Assembly (NCBI GenBank): GCA_023461435.1
Contig: JAEYLC010000037.1
Location: forward strand, 1-64,000
DNA: 64,000 nucleotides
DNA from: Bacillota bacterium
GTDB taxonomy: Bacteria > Bacillota > Clostridia > Christensenellales > SZUA-584
Reading direction: 5' to 3'
The notes beneath the pieces are model-generated. The model was given only the letters and a program-made list of their open reading frames with translations, had not been told where the DNA came from and ran no database searches. A program made the translations under genes and the position numbers. Every line of letters begins with the position of its first letter. Position 1 is the first letter of the stretch. Shown one piece after another: positions 32,926 to 42,253 of the stretch.

Positions 32926-34170
32926 ATGAAGAGTTTCAAAACCATAAGCCTGATAGGGCTGCTGACATTAATATTACTGACTGTGGGCTGCGCGCCGGGC
33001 GATATGGCTGTGAGCCATACCGCTGCGCAGGAGACACCCGCAGTGTTATCCACGCCTGCTTTGACACCTGAACCCACGCTCGAGCCTACGCCTGAGCCCA
33101 CACCCGAACCCACGCCGACACCCACGCCCGATCCGATGGAGACCCTGCTTAAGTCCATGAGCGACAAAGAGCTGATCGGGCAGATGGTGATGATCGGCTT
33201 TACGGGCACGGAGGATGTCGGCAGTGAATACGCGCAGCTGCTGCGTGATTACAGCATCGGCAACGTGATGCTGTTCGGTTGGAATACCAAGACATTCGAG
33301 CAGACCAAAGCGCTGAATGAAAAGATACAAACGTACAGCATAAAAGGGATACCGCTCATGATCGGCCTCGACGTGGAGGGCGCTAGGGTCGACAGGTTTA
33401 AAAGGCAATGGGACCCGAAGCTGCTTACGGCCTATGATTTGGGCAAGAAAAATGATCCGCAGCTTGTGTACGAGCAATTCCTGCAGATCGGGCAAAAGCT
33501 GCGCGAGGTCGGCATCATGATCGACTTTGCGCCGGTGCTCGATATCGCGCGCAGTCCGTCGGACACATTTCTGGGGCGCCGCATATTCGGCGGCGATGCC
33601 GGACAAGTCTCCGCGCTGATACGCGAAGCTGTGAAGGGCTTGCATGACGGGGGAGCGGCGTCGCTCGGCAAGCATTTCCCCGGGCATGGCTATACCGCCG
33701 AAGACTCTCATGAAACGCTGCCTGTCGTTCGCGTTTCGCCGGAGGAGATGGCAGGCTATTCACTCGTTCCGTTCGCGGCCGCCATCGATCAGGGCATCGA
33801 TGCGATGCTGGTCGCCCATCTGTCGTATCCCGAGGTGGACAGCGAGCATATCACGTCGCTTTCGCCGGCTGTGATTACGGGTCTGCTGCGCGAGCAAATG
33901 GGTTTTCACGGCGTGGTCGTCTCGGATGATATGCGCATGCAGGGGCTGCGCTCACAGTGCAGCGTGGGCGAAGGCGCCGTGCAGCATATTCTCGCCGGCG
34001 GTGATATCGTGCTGATCGGCAAGCATGTGAGCCTGCAAACGCAGGCGCTCGATTCGCTTTATCAGGCGGTGCAGGACGGGCGCATCACACGCGGGCGGCT
34101 CGAAGAAAGCGTCCGTCGCATACTTGAGCTGAAGCAAAAATACATGGGCTTTATTTCAAACAGTGAATAA
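32926..34170 (+). CDS. Glycoside hydrolase family 3 lipoprotein (NagZ-like)
   Basis: A 414-residue exported beta-N-acetylglucosaminidase-type enzyme. A lipoprotein signal peptide ends at LLTVGC (lipobox). A Pro/Thr/Glu linker with repeated PTPEPTPEP units (about residues 42-70) spaces the domain from the membrane. The GH3 domain shows GKHFPGHGYTAEDSH, the His/Asp signature of NagZ, and the nucleophile Asp in VVSDDMRM. It likely trims peptidoglycan muropeptides outside the cell. ATG 32926 or GTG 32923 could start it; AGGA lies at 32914. Confidence 0.9.
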   Translation: MKSFKTISLIGLLTLILLTVGCAPGDMAVSHTAAQETPAVLSTPALTPEPTLEPTPEPTPEPTPTPTPDPMETLLKSMSDKELIGQMVMIGFTGTEDVGSEYAQLLRDYSIGNVMLFGWNTKTFEQTKALNEKIQTYSIKGIPLMIGLDVEGARVDRFKRQWDPKLLTAYDLGKKNDPQLVYEQFLQIGQKLREVGIMIDFAPVLDIARSPSDTFLGRRIFGGDAGQVSALIREAVKGLHDGGAASLGKHFPGHGYTAEDSHETLPVVRVSPEEMAGYSLVPFAAAIDQGIDAMLVAHLSYPEVDSEHITSLSPAVITGLLREQMGFHGVVVSDDMRMQGLRSQCSVGEGAVQHILAGGDIVLIGKHVSLQTQALDSLYQAVQDGRITRGRLEESVRRILELKQKYMGFISNSE

Positions 34171-34175
34171 GGCGC

Positions 34176-35276
34176 TTATGTATCCTCTTTTTTGGTGAGT
34201 AGATTCTTAAGCGACATCCTGGCGAATGCGGTGATCGTCTGAAAAACAAATCTGCGCGTCTCCGGGTCGATGTTTTTAACCGCGTAGAGCATCGCGGTGG
34301 CGTTTTTGTGCCACTCCTGAGACAGCTCGTGGAGCGTTACGGAATCTGTGGCATCGAGCACATCAAAAAGGGTATTAATAAAGAGTTTGCGTTTTTCGTC
34401 CGTCAGCGTTTTGAGCCATTCGTCTATGGTTTTATCGCGAAGCCTCGCACTGTCCTTAAGTTCACCGGCAAAAACAAAATCGCTGTCTTCCACGATCCAA
34501 GAAAAAGGGTCGTGCTGCTTGATGCCGCGCTTGCTGCTTTTCACCACTGAATAACCTTCGTGCTGCTGCAGCAGGAGGCCCACAAGCGAAGCTTCGGGCA
34601 GTGTTGTATGAATGCGGCTCTTTATGCGCGCATATTCAGGGCTTTCAAACAGGCTGTCTTTAAATCCCGGGCCGTCATGGTTGTAGACGCCAATGATGCG
34701 CTTTTGAACGGGAAGGCCGCATTTGATTGCGGCATACACCGCGAGGTTGCCGCCCTTGGAATGACCGCCGATTCTGATGGACGAAAACCGGCGGATGCGC
34801 TTTGTGACTGCGCACACATAGAGGGCAGCTTCCTTCTGAGAGGGGACTGGACTTAAATAGGCCATGTTGAAATCCTCTTTCCAGCCGATGAACGTGGAAT
34901 CGGTGCCGCGAAATGCGATATAAGCTGTGCCGTCCTCCAAATGATACGTGACGGCGGAAAACTGCTTTTCCGTCACGGGATCGGAATGATTGACATAGAA
35001 ATTCATTTGAGTGCGGCGAAATCTCGGGCTTGAAGCCAGCGCAAAAAGGAACCGCAGATGAGTGTCTCTGTCACAAAGATTCAAAAACATAGAGTCAAAA
35101 ACCTCAGCCCTGAGGAGCTCTGTGAGGCAGACACTTTTTTTCTTTTGAGCTAATAAAGGGACAATGCCTTCAAAACGGATATACGACAGCTTGGATAGTA
35201 CCAGACTGTCAACAGCATTGAACTCTTTGTCGGCAAACGTCGCAAACTCTGTTTCGATATACCGGATGATATCCAT
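34176..35276 (-). CDS. DUF2974 lipase-like alpha/beta hydrolase
   Basis: A 366-residue protein of the Mbeg1-like/DUF2974 family. The lipase core has AYIAFRGTD (oxyanion region) and the nucleophile elbow GGHSKGGNLAVYAA (about residues 193-206), GxSxG type. No signal peptide is seen. The natural substrate is unknown, perhaps a lipid or polymer ester. It converges on the GH3 gene with only 5 bp between stops. The start is preceded by a GGAGAGG-type site. Confidence 0.82.
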   Translation of the reverse strand: MDIIRYIETEFATFADKEFNAVDSLVLSKLSYIRFEGIVPLLAQKKKSVCLTELLRAEVFDSMFLNLCDRDTHLRFLFALASSPRFRRTQMNFYVNHSDPVTEKQFSAVTYHLEDGTAYIAFRGTDSTFIGWKEDFNMAYLSPVPSQKEAALYVCAVTKRIRRFSSIRIGGHSKGGNLAVYAAIKCGLPVQKRIIGVYNHDGPGFKDSLFESPEYARIKSRIHTTLPEASLVGLLLQQHEGYSVVKSSKRGIKQHDPFSWIVEDSDFVFAGELKDSARLRDKTIDEWLKTLTDEKRKLFINTLFDVLDATDSVTLHELSQEWHKNATAMLYAVKNIDPETRRFVFQTITAFARMSLKNLLTKKEDT

Positions 35277-35357
35277 ACGGGCCTCTCCTCAGCTTTATAC
35301 CTTCAATTATGCCATTGATTGCATCATATTTAAAGTCCGTCAAAGATTCTGAGCATG

Positions 35358-35385
35358 AAAAAAGCGCCTGCATGCGAGGCGCTTT
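35358..35385 (-). terminator. Terminator of the PrsA-like gene
   Basis: Read on the minus strand, AAAGCGCCT and AGGCGCTTT form a 9-bp stem around CGCATGC, followed by TTTTTT. Confidence 0.88.
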
Positions 35386-35395
35386 CAGCTTTGGT

Positions 35396-36631
35396 TTAGT
35401 ATCTTTCGGGATACGTTTTCAGTACTCCCGCCGTTTTTGCGTCGTCGAGCCAGCCTTGAGTGACGGTATCCCATTCCTGCTGCTGCTTGCCGGAAAGCAT
35501 TGCGGAGGTCAAAGATTCCTTCACATCGTCGTACGGCACAACGCCCGCGAGCATCTTGACACACTGGATAAAGTAAACACCGTTATAATTGACGAGCGGT
35601 TCACTGACCTGTCCCGCCGCCGTAAGCGTGGCGACAGCGTCAAGATAGCCGGGGTTGTCTATGCTCTTATACGGCCCGATCTCCGTTCCTTCGGTGCTGG
35701 CCGGTTCACTCGAATATGTTGGATCCTCGTTATATTCCTCCATCAACTTGGCAAAGTCTTCACCCGCGTCAAGGCGCGACTGAATATCATCAATTTTGCT
35801 CTGCACAGCGGCTTTCCCTTCGCCGAGCAGCTTGTTGTATTCGTCCGTTTTGTCGTCACCGTACGCTGTGGTCGCGGCGCTCTTTGTCTCGTCGTCAAAG
35901 CTCAGAAAGATATGGCGCACATTCATGTACCCGTCGGGATAAACAAGCACACGGCCGCCGAGCTGCGCCTGCATTTCCACAAAATTTGGCTGATTCTTGA
36001 GGTTGCCCTGCTGAATGGTGACCTGATTGTCGTACTCGGTCTTCACATCTTCATCCGTGACGGCGATGTCCTTGATGATATAATCATAGACCTTTTTTTG
36101 TATGAACTGCTTCTTGATCTCATCGCGCAGAGAATCCTGCGTGTATCCGGCGGATTCAAAATAAGCGTTCATCACATTCTGATACTCTTCGTCGTAGTTC
36201 TTTGACGCGTCGTCTTCAACGGCAGCCTTGGCGATATAGTCCGCATATGACTTGATCGAATCCAGTGTGCTGTTGTACTGGTCGTCGATTTCCTTGTTTT
36301 CATCATCGGTCAGCTGGTCAAGATCAAACTCCGTCGCCTTCTCAAGCGCAATTTGATCAATCACAAGCGAGCTGATGCTGTTTTGCAGGAATGAATCCCA
36401 ATAGGTCTCATCAGACTCCACGTCTTCCAAAGTCATACCCTGCTGAGACAGGCCCTGCGACATATAATTCACCACCTGCTCTTTGGTGATGTCGGTATCC
36501 TTGTATTCTGCGAGCACTTTTGCGTTTTCCATGGCATCGGCTTTTTCCTGATCAATGTCTATCAGGCTGCAGCCGCCGGAGAATATGAGAGGAATACACA
36601 GCAGCAGTGCTGCAATTTTTCTTTTGTTCAT
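35396..36631 (-). CDS. PrsA/SurA-like peptidyl-prolyl isomerase lipoprotein
   Basis: A 411-residue exported foldase. The signal peptide MNKRKIAALLLCIPLIFSGG ends at a lipobox Cys (SGGCS). A SurA_N-like helical region (about 30-200) is followed by a parvulin-type PPIC domain (about 230-365; RHIFLSFDDE, SRLDAGEDFAKLMEEYNEDP, GPYKSIDN, GVYFIQCVKM). It likely helps fold secreted proteins on the outer membrane face. AAGGAG lies 7 nt before the ATG; a 24-codon longer TTG frame is unlikely. The protein is rich in Asp, Glu and Gln. Confidence 0.9.
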   Translation of the reverse strand: MNKRKIAALLLCIPLIFSGGCSLIDIDQEKADAMENAKVLAEYKDTDITKEQVVNYMSQGLSQQGMTLEDVESDETYWDSFLQNSISSLVIDQIALEKATEFDLDQLTDDENKEIDDQYNSTLDSIKSYADYIAKAAVEDDASKNYDEEYQNVMNAYFESAGYTQDSLRDEIKKQFIQKKVYDYIIKDIAVTDEDVKTEYDNQVTIQQGNLKNQPNFVEMQAQLGGRVLVYPDGYMNVRHIFLSFDDETKSAATTAYGDDKTDEYNKLLGEGKAAVQSKIDDIQSRLDAGEDFAKLMEEYNEDPTYSSEPASTEGTEIGPYKSIDNPGYLDAVATLTAAGQVSEPLVNYNGVYFIQCVKMLAGVVPYDDVKESLTSAMLSGKQQQEWDTVTQGWLDDAKTAGVLKTYPERY

Positions 36632-36841
36632 GAAAGTCTCCTTCACGTAATTGTTCAGTCCAGCAAATATTAAAATTTTAGCACTTAGTGATGCAAACGT
36701 CAACGTTTAAGCCCCGGACGCATGTTCACAAGAAATTCACTGACAAAAGATCAGTTTGATGATAAAATGTTATTGAAAAACAGAAAATAATTAGCGATAA
36801 TATGTCTAATTGCATTGGCAGGCATGTATGGAAGGAAGTCT

Positions 36842-37798
36842 ATGGATATAGCGACGGATAAGCTTAAACAGATATATGAAAAGATGCTGCTCATCAGATA
36901 CTTCGAGGAGAAGGTGGCGCACCTTTTTTCCGTTGGCGTGATGCATGGCACCACGCATCTTTATGTGGGAGAAGAAGCGGTGGCGGCCGGTGTAATCAGC
37001 GCGATGGAAGGGGCGGACGTGATGCTGAGCACGCACCGCGGCCATGGCCACTGCATCGCTAAAGGCATAGATATTGGAGAGATGATGGCCGAGATGCTGG
37101 GCAGACAGACCGGCAGCTGCGGCGGCAGGGGAGGCTCCATGCATATTGCCGACCCCGCACACGGCAACCTTGGCTCCAACGGCGTGGTTGCCGGAGGCGT
37201 ACCGCTCGCAGTGGGGGCGGCGCTCGCCATGAAGCAAAAAAACACGGGACAGGCAGCCGTGTGTTTTTTCGGGGACGGCGCGACGAATCAGGGCTCGTTT
37301 CATGAAGCGCTGAATCTCGCATCCATATGGAAGCTGCCCGTGCTCTTTGTATGCGAGGACAATCAGTATGGCCTCTCGACGAACCGGCGTCGTTCGATGA
37401 ATGTCGGCGATATCACGCTGCGCGCCCAAAGCTATGGCATAGAAGGCAAGAGTATCGACGGCAACGATGCCGCAGCGGTTTACCGCGAATCTGTCAAAGC
37501 ATTAAAATATGTGAGAGAAAACGGCCCGATGCTGCTGGTGTGCGAGACGTACCGGATCTACGGGCATTCGAAAAGCGATAAAAACGTGTACAGGACGTCA
37601 GAGGAAATTGCGCAGTGGAAAGAAAATGACCCCATAAAGCGCATGAAGAATGCGCTGCTGGCAGACGGGCGCATATCAGCCGAAGAGCTTGAAAGCATCG
37701 ACACCCGCGCGATGCGGGACATTGAGGCCGCGCTTAAGTTTGCCAAAGAAAGCCCGTATCCGTCGGTTCAAGCCGTCTGCGACGGGGTGTACGCATGA
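36842..37798 (+). CDS. Thiamine-diphosphate dehydrogenase E1 alpha subunit
   Basis: A 318-residue E1 alpha of the pyruvate/acetoin/branched-chain dehydrogenase type. The ThDP motif GDGATNQGSFHEALNLA (about residues 144-160) ends with the Asn-type metal ligand region (EDNQYGLST). LSTHRGHGHCIAKG is typical of AcoA/PdhA. Alpha and beta subunits overlap by 4 bp, but no E2 or E3 gene follows, so they must partner with subunits encoded elsewhere. ATG 36842 is behind GAAGGAAG. Confidence 0.88.
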   Translation: MDIATDKLKQIYEKMLLIRYFEEKVAHLFSVGVMHGTTHLYVGEEAVAAGVISAMEGADVMLSTHRGHGHCIAKGIDIGEMMAEMLGRQTGSCGGRGGSMHIADPAHGNLGSNGVVAGGVPLAVGAALAMKQKNTGQAAVCFFGDGATNQGSFHEALNLASIWKLPVLFVCEDNQYGLSTNRRRSMNVGDITLRAQSYGIEGKSIDGNDAAAVYRESVKALKYVRENGPMLLVCETYRIYGHSKSDKNVYRTSEEIAQWKENDPIKRMKNALLADGRISAEELESIDTRAMRDIEAALKFAKESPYPSVQAVCDGVYA

Positions 37799-38820
37799 AG
37801 GAGAACCGAGTGAGAGAACTGACATATGCGCAGGCCATACGCGAGGCGATGACACTCGAGATGCGCCGTGATGAGAATGTGTTTTTGCTGGGAGAAGATA
37901 TCGGCGTTTACGGCGGCTCTTTTGGTGTGACCGCGGGAATGATCGAGGAATTCGGCGAGCAGCGTGTGAAGGACACACCGATATCCGAAGCCGTGATCGT
38001 GGGTGCGGCCACAGGCGCGGCCATGATGGGTATGCGGCCCGTCGCTGAGATCATGTTCAGCGATTTTATCACCATTGCGATGGATCAGCTTGTGAATCAG
38101 GCGGCTAAGATACATTACATGTTCGGCGGAAAATCACGCGTTCCGATGGTGGTGCGCGCGGCGGCAGGCTCGGGAACGGGCGCGGCGGCCCAGCACAGCC
38201 AGTGCCCCGAAGCGTGGCTGTGCAATGTACCGGGGCTGAAAGTTGCGGTGCCGTCCACACCGGCGGACGCCAAGGGGCTCATGACGTCGGCCATACGCGA
38301 TGACAATCCCGTCGTGTTTCTTGAACAGAAAACGCTGTATTGCACAAAAGGCCCCGTGCCCGACGGTGAGTATACGGTGCCGCTCGGAAAAGCGGATGTG
38401 AAGCGCAAGGGCAGCGATGTCACGATCGTGTCTTACGGGCGCATGGTGCCCGTGTGCCTCGAAGCGGCGGCGCAGCTGGAAGCGGACGAGGGCGTCAGCG
38501 CCGAGGTTGTCGATCTAAGAACGCTCGTGCCGCTCGACAGGGAGGCCATTATCGCATCCGTGACAAAGACCGGACGTTTGCTCATAGTGCATGAGGCCAG
38601 CCGCACGGGCGGCTTTGGCGGCGAGATCGCGGTCTCGGTGGCCGAGAGCGAGGCGTTTTCAGCGCTGCAGTCGCCGATACGGCGCTGCTGCGGGCTCGAT
38701 GTGCCGGTGCCGTTCAGCCCGGAGCTTGAAGCGAGCGTGGTGCCGTCTGTGGAGCGGGTCGTGGACGATCTGAAAAGTATGATGGGCTGCGGCCGGCATG
38801 TGAAGGCCCATATTATATAG
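37795..38820 (+). CDS. Thiamine-diphosphate dehydrogenase E1 beta subunit
   Basis: A 341-residue E1 beta with the expected GEDIGVYGGSFGVT, FSDFITIAMDQLVNQAAK and the transketolase C-terminal domain (VVDLRTLVPLDREAI). Together with the alpha subunit it decarboxylates a 2-oxoacid or acetoin and passes the acyl group to lipoyl E2. Overall similarity favours the AcoB/PdhB group. The start overlaps the alpha stop (ATGA). A terminator follows. Confidence 0.88.
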   Translation: MKENRVRELTYAQAIREAMTLEMRRDENVFLLGEDIGVYGGSFGVTAGMIEEFGEQRVKDTPISEAVIVGAATGAAMMGMRPVAEIMFSDFITIAMDQLVNQAAKIHYMFGGKSRVPMVVRAAAGSGTGAAAQHSQCPEAWLCNVPGLKVAVPSTPADAKGLMTSAIRDDNPVVFLEQKTLYCTKGPVPDGEYTVPLGKADVKRKGSDVTIVSYGRMVPVCLEAAAQLEADEGVSAEVVDLRTLVPLDREAIIASVTKTGRLLIVHEASRTGGFGGEIAVSVAESEAFSALQSPIRRCCGLDVPVPFSPELEASVVPSVERVVDDLKSMMGCGRHVKAHII

Positions 38821-38827
38821 CGGAACA

Positions 38828-38857
38828 AGCGCCTGAAATCAATCGGGCGTTTTTTAT
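38828..38857 (+). terminator. Terminator of the E1 alpha-beta operon
   Basis: AGCGCCTGA and TCGGGCGTT form a wobble-containing stem, followed by a run of six T. Confidence 0.65.
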
Positions 38858-38965
38858 TTGACTTTGAGCTTGCTATCTGCTATTAATGACTATTAAGAGG
38901 TATAACTTACCATATCGTTAAACGTTTCTTATTGACTGAATCCATATTTGGCAGGAGATTAACAC

Positions 38966-39331
38966 ATGCAATTTATCAAATTAAAAAAGAAATACCGCGG
39001 GGACCCGATCGCGTTTGATAGTAATGACATGCTACTGATGATAGAAAACGATCATGTATTGGAATTTGTCGCATCATACCATGGACAAATGTATTGGATT
39101 GGCGTAGCGGCTGACTGCAATCACCATACGCGCGAATTCTTTGATCATCTATATTATATTAATGATCAAGAATTTTCAACTTTTCAGGAGTTTAAATCGC
39201 AGGCGATGATCGACGGACAGTTGTTTGCTGATCTCAATGATAAATTAGACGTCATCGATACGATTGAGGGCAATCCAAAACGTTACTATGGTGATCTGAC
39301 GTATTTAAAGAAAAAGTTAAATAATCAATAA
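38966..39331 (+). CDS. Hypothetical protein, 121 residues
   Basis: A soluble protein with no signal peptide or membrane helix, begins MQFIKLKKKYRGDPIAFDSN and is rich in Asp, Tyr and Phe. I recognise no family. Its size and acidity resemble immunity or antitoxin-type proteins, but this is only a loose impression. AGGAG lies before the ATG. It is the first of three AT-rich genes on this strand. Confidence 0.65.
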   Translation: MQFIKLKKKYRGDPIAFDSNDMLLMIENDHVLEFVASYHGQMYWIGVAADCNHHTREFFDHLYYINDQEFSTFQEFKSQAMIDGQLFADLNDKLDVIDTIEGNPKRYYGDLTYLKKKLNNQ

Positions 39332-39386
39332 GCTGTTCAATGATATTCGGATATTATAAGCAAAAATCAATTTTGAGGATTAAAAA

Positions 39387-39830
39387 ATGAGAGGCATTAT
39401 AATCTTTTCGATTGTTTTTATTTTCTTTACCGGTGGTGCCGTACTCTCTTTGTTATTTACTACTAAAAAGAATTACTTTAGAAAAACACGCTACTCAGAA
39501 AAGTGGAGCGACAGAACAAAGAAAATAATAAATTGGATAATAAGAGTACTGGCGGTTGTTTTGTCTTTAATGTTGTTTATTTATGTCACCATTCCAATGG
39601 CTATGGACATTCCGGATTTAATATCCGGAGAGTATAATGAATGTGAAGGCAAGGTCACATATTATGCATATAACACAAGCTATAAAGGCAATCTGCTTAG
39701 CAAGCGAACTATTATGGTAAATGACAAAGAAAAATTTGTTTACTATTTTGGTGATCCGGTTGAAGAAGGGGAACATGTCATCGTTGAATATCTGCCCAAC
39801 AGCCGTTTTGTTCTGGAAATTTTAGAATAG
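39387..39830 (+). CDS. Hypothetical membrane protein, 147 residues
   Basis: Two membrane helices (about residues 3-25 and 48-70) with a basic cytoplasmic loop between, followed by an outer or cytoplasmic beta-rich domain (about 80-147; ECEGKVTYYAY, VEEGEHVIVEYLPNSRF). This layout resembles DUF3592-like proteins, but I cannot assign it. GAGGATTAAAA precedes the ATG. It follows the 121-residue gene by 55 bp. Confidence 0.65.
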   Translation: MRGIIIFSIVFIFFTGGAVLSLLFTTKKNYFRKTRYSEKWSDRTKKIINWIIRVLAVVLSLMLFIYVTIPMAMDIPDLISGEYNECEGKVTYYAYNTSYKGNLLSKRTIMVNDKEKFVYYFGDPVEEGEHVIVEYLPNSRFVLEILE

Positions 39831-39891
39831 CATGATCGTGAGGATTGGTTGAATACAAGGAATTAAATCCGTATTACTTAAAGGAAACACT

Positions 39892-40608
39892 ATGAAACAA
39901 GATGACATTGAAAGAATCAACCGTTTCGTCAGACTTGAATCGCCCAAGTCGAACAGAGTGACAATAATCTACTTGTTAATTATGATTATTGCTTTTTTTA
40001 TGTTTTTTGTGGGCAATTGCGTCATGCTTAAAGTAAATTTATTCACATCACATTGGATGATTTTTCTCCCGTTTGCCGTAATACTGATTGCATGGGGCAT
40101 ATTGTTGCTGTATACGCTAGAAAAAAGACAAGTTACTTTTTTTCTGTATGAATTCTTTGCGGGAGTATACTTAACAACAGAATTCTTTGCCTTAGGCTTT
40201 TCGAAAGCTATGCAATTTGCTCAGACAAGTATCTGGTTTCCAATTTCACTCACAGCAACAGGTGCCCTTATTTTCTTATTATTAATTTTATATCGAATAA
40301 GATTCTTTTATGGAAAAGTGAAGAAAGATACGAATTCTAATAAAGACAGAAAGAAAAGAAATAATGCACTTGTTATTTTGATTATTTTGATAGCAGGATC
40401 TTTTGTTTTGTTTCGGCTGTCTTTTGAGAAAATGACATTAGATACCCAAGAAACCTTATATACGATTGGATTTTTTCTTTTAGGCTATGCAATGTCCATG
40501 TATATGGTTTTTATAGGCAATTATATCGTTGCAAAAAAGTACAAGGATGTTATATATCTGTATGAAGGCGAAAAACTGAAAAAATCAAAATACAATCTTC
40601 ACGTATGA
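39892..40608 (+). CDS. Hypothetical membrane protein, 238 residues
   Basis: Six likely membrane helices: 24-46, 53-75, 82-100, 112-135, 158-176 and 187-210 (approximate). A basic cytoplasmic loop (KVKKDTNSNKDRKKRNN) lies between helices 4 and 5. No family is recognised. AAAGGAAAC lies before the ATG. It is the last gene of the AT-rich trio; whether the three form an operon is not certain. Confidence 0.65.
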   Translation: MKQDDIERINRFVRLESPKSNRVTIIYLLIMIIAFFMFFVGNCVMLKVNLFTSHWMIFLPFAVILIAWGILLLYTLEKRQVTFFLYEFFAGVYLTTEFFALGFSKAMQFAQTSIWFPISLTATGALIFLLLILYRIRFFYGKVKKDTNSNKDRKKRNNALVILIILIAGSFVLFRLSFEKMTLDTQETLYTIGFFLLGYAMSMYMVFIGNYIVAKKYKDVIYLYEGEKLKKSKYNLHV

Positions 40609-40627
40609 ATGGTTATTTTCATAATAA

Positions 40628-40659
40628 AAGCGCCCCCGAGCATGGCTTTGGGAGCGCTT
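40628..40659 (-). terminator. Terminator of the PadR-DUF1700-DUF4097 operon
   Basis: On the minus strand AAGCGCTCCC and GGGGGCGCTT form a stem with the sequence AAAGCCATGCTC between, followed by TTTTATTAT. It may also slow plus-strand transcription. Confidence 0.7.
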
Positions 40660-40694
40660 CATCCGGCTGTTTAACGGTTTTTTTGCCGGAAACC

Positions 40695-41687
40695 TTATTC
40701 ACTGATCTTTGATAAGCTGATGCCGCCCGAAACGGTGGAGAGGTCCACGAGCGCGCCGCCGCCGTTCACCTTGCCGGATATTTTCTCGCCGACGATGTTT
40801 TTCGACAGGCTGCCGCTCACGGTCACGTCATAATCCGTATTAAAACCGCCGGAAGTGGAATTCACGTCCAGGTCGAACGCCGCATCGGGATTCAGCTTCA
40901 CCTTTACGCCGCCGCTTGTGACGCCGACATGAATGGCTTTAAGCTCCTGCTGCTGCTGTGTGACGAATACGGTGCCCGATATGTTGTTGACCGAGACTTC
41001 GCCCAAGGCATCCGTAATGCTTACCGTTCCCGATGTGCTGCTCACGGTGACGTCGCCCGAAACATCTTCGACTTCGACATTGCCCGAGATGCAGCCCACG
41101 CCTACGTTTTCAAAGTCCGCGCCGTTCACGTCGATGCTGCCGGACGCCACATTGATCTTGAGGGAACTGCCTTTGCAGCCGCTCAGACGCGTGGCGCCGC
41201 TTGCGCTGTCGATTTTCACATCTTTGAGCGTAAAGCCGCTTAAATCCGTGTTGGCCGAGGCACCCGATACATTGAGGTTGGCCATCACATCTTCGGGCAG
41301 ACCGACGCTGAGCGTCACATCGGCGCTGATGGTCTGCGGAAAAATCACATCCGCGTCAAATTTCACCGTCAGCGTATCGCCGTCTTTTTGAACGGAGAGA
41401 TAGCTTTCCTTCGGGCTGCTTGTCAATATGCTGCCCGTCAGCTTTGCGCCGGGCTCGCCCGGGGCGATGTTGATTTTGCCGCTCACGCATTCCACGTTGA
41501 CCGTATCGACGCCGCTTAAATCAAGCAAAGCGCTCTCGTCGATTTCTCTGGACTGGCTTGAAAAAAAGCCGAACCATCCGTGGCTGCCGATTCTGCTGTA
41601 GCTCGTTCCGATGATGATGCCGGCCGCGATGAGGCACACCAGCATCACGGAACCTACGATAATTAGAACTTTTTTTGTGGTACTCAT
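40695..41687 (-). CDS. DUF4097-family beta-helix membrane protein
   Basis: A 330-residue protein with one N-terminal membrane helix (about 6-28) and a long outer domain of repeating short strands (SGATRLSGCKG, SGSIDVNGADF, SGNVEVEDVSG, SGTVSITDALG). Such DUF4097 repeats build a right-handed beta-helix or adhesin-like fold. It is the third gene of the PadR-DUF1700-DUF4097 operon and overlaps DUF1700 by 4 bp. The module is widespread in Firmicutes and thought to sense or stabilise the envelope; the mechanism is not known. Confidence 0.88.
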   Translation of the reverse strand: MSTTKKVLIIVGSVMLVCLIAAGIIIGTSYSRIGSHGWFGFFSSQSREIDESALLDLSGVDTVNVECVSGKINIAPGEPGAKLTGSILTSSPKESYLSVQKDGDTLTVKFDADVIFPQTISADVTLSVGLPEDVMANLNVSGASANTDLSGFTLKDVKIDSASGATRLSGCKGSSLKINVASGSIDVNGADFENVGVGCISGNVEVEDVSGDVTVSSTSGTVSITDALGEVSVNNISGTVFVTQQQQELKAIHVGVTSGGVKVKLNPDAAFDLDVNSTSGGFNTDYDVTVSGSLSKNIVGEKISGKVNGGGALVDLSTVSGGISLSKISE

Positions 41688-42253
41688 TTTCTAACTCCTG
41701 TTTCTTTAATCTTATCTGATATTCTGTTGAGGAAAGCCATGTTTCCCTTGTGGAAGACCCTTGCCGTATACATGATGCCGATGAAGAAAAATATGCTAAG
41801 ACAAATCAGTATAATGCCGATGAGTATGCCGACCAGCACGATGATGCCCAGCCCCGCAAACGACAGCGCGGAAGCCACGACGGCCGCAATGCCACCTAGC
41901 CCGATGGAGACAGCCGCCACATAGAGCGCGCTGATCACAATGTAGCCGATGCCCACCACGAAGATCGCGTAGAGCGTGTTGACGGTGCCGAGACCCGCCG
42001 CGGATAAAAACGCGAGGAGCATATTCTTTGGGGTTCGTTTGGCGTTCGCGCTTGCGATGTGGCTCTGCGCGAGATACTCCTTTGCAAGCTTCTTCGGGTC
42101 TCCGAGCCGCGAGGCGATGTCGGCTTCGGTGGCGCCTTCCTTCGCGGCGTAGACAAAGAACTCTTCAATGTCACCGAGGATTTCGTTTCGCTCGGCTATC
42201 GTCAGCTTTTTAAGGTGCGCGCCGAGCTGCTTTAAAAATTGCTCCTTATTCAC
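41684..42253 (-). CDS. DUF1700 (HAAS-domain) membrane protein
   Basis: A 189-residue protein. The N-terminal HAAS signalling domain (about 1-65) has EQFLKQLGAHLKKLTIAE and ASRLGDPKKLAKEYL. Four hydrophobic segments follow (about 75-180). HAAS domains link PadR repressors to membrane partners. It overlaps padR by 8 bp and the DUF4097 gene by 4 bp, so the three are translationally coupled. Confidence 0.88.
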   Translation of the reverse strand: MNKEQFLKQLGAHLKKLTIAERNEILGDIEEFFVYAAKEGATEADIASRLGDPKKLAKEYLAQSHIASANAKRTPKNMLLAFLSAAGLGTVNTLYAIFVVGIGYIVISALYVAAVSIGLGGIAAVVASALSFAGLGIIVLVGILIGIILICLSIFFFIGIMYTARVFHKGNMAFLNRISDKIKETGVRK

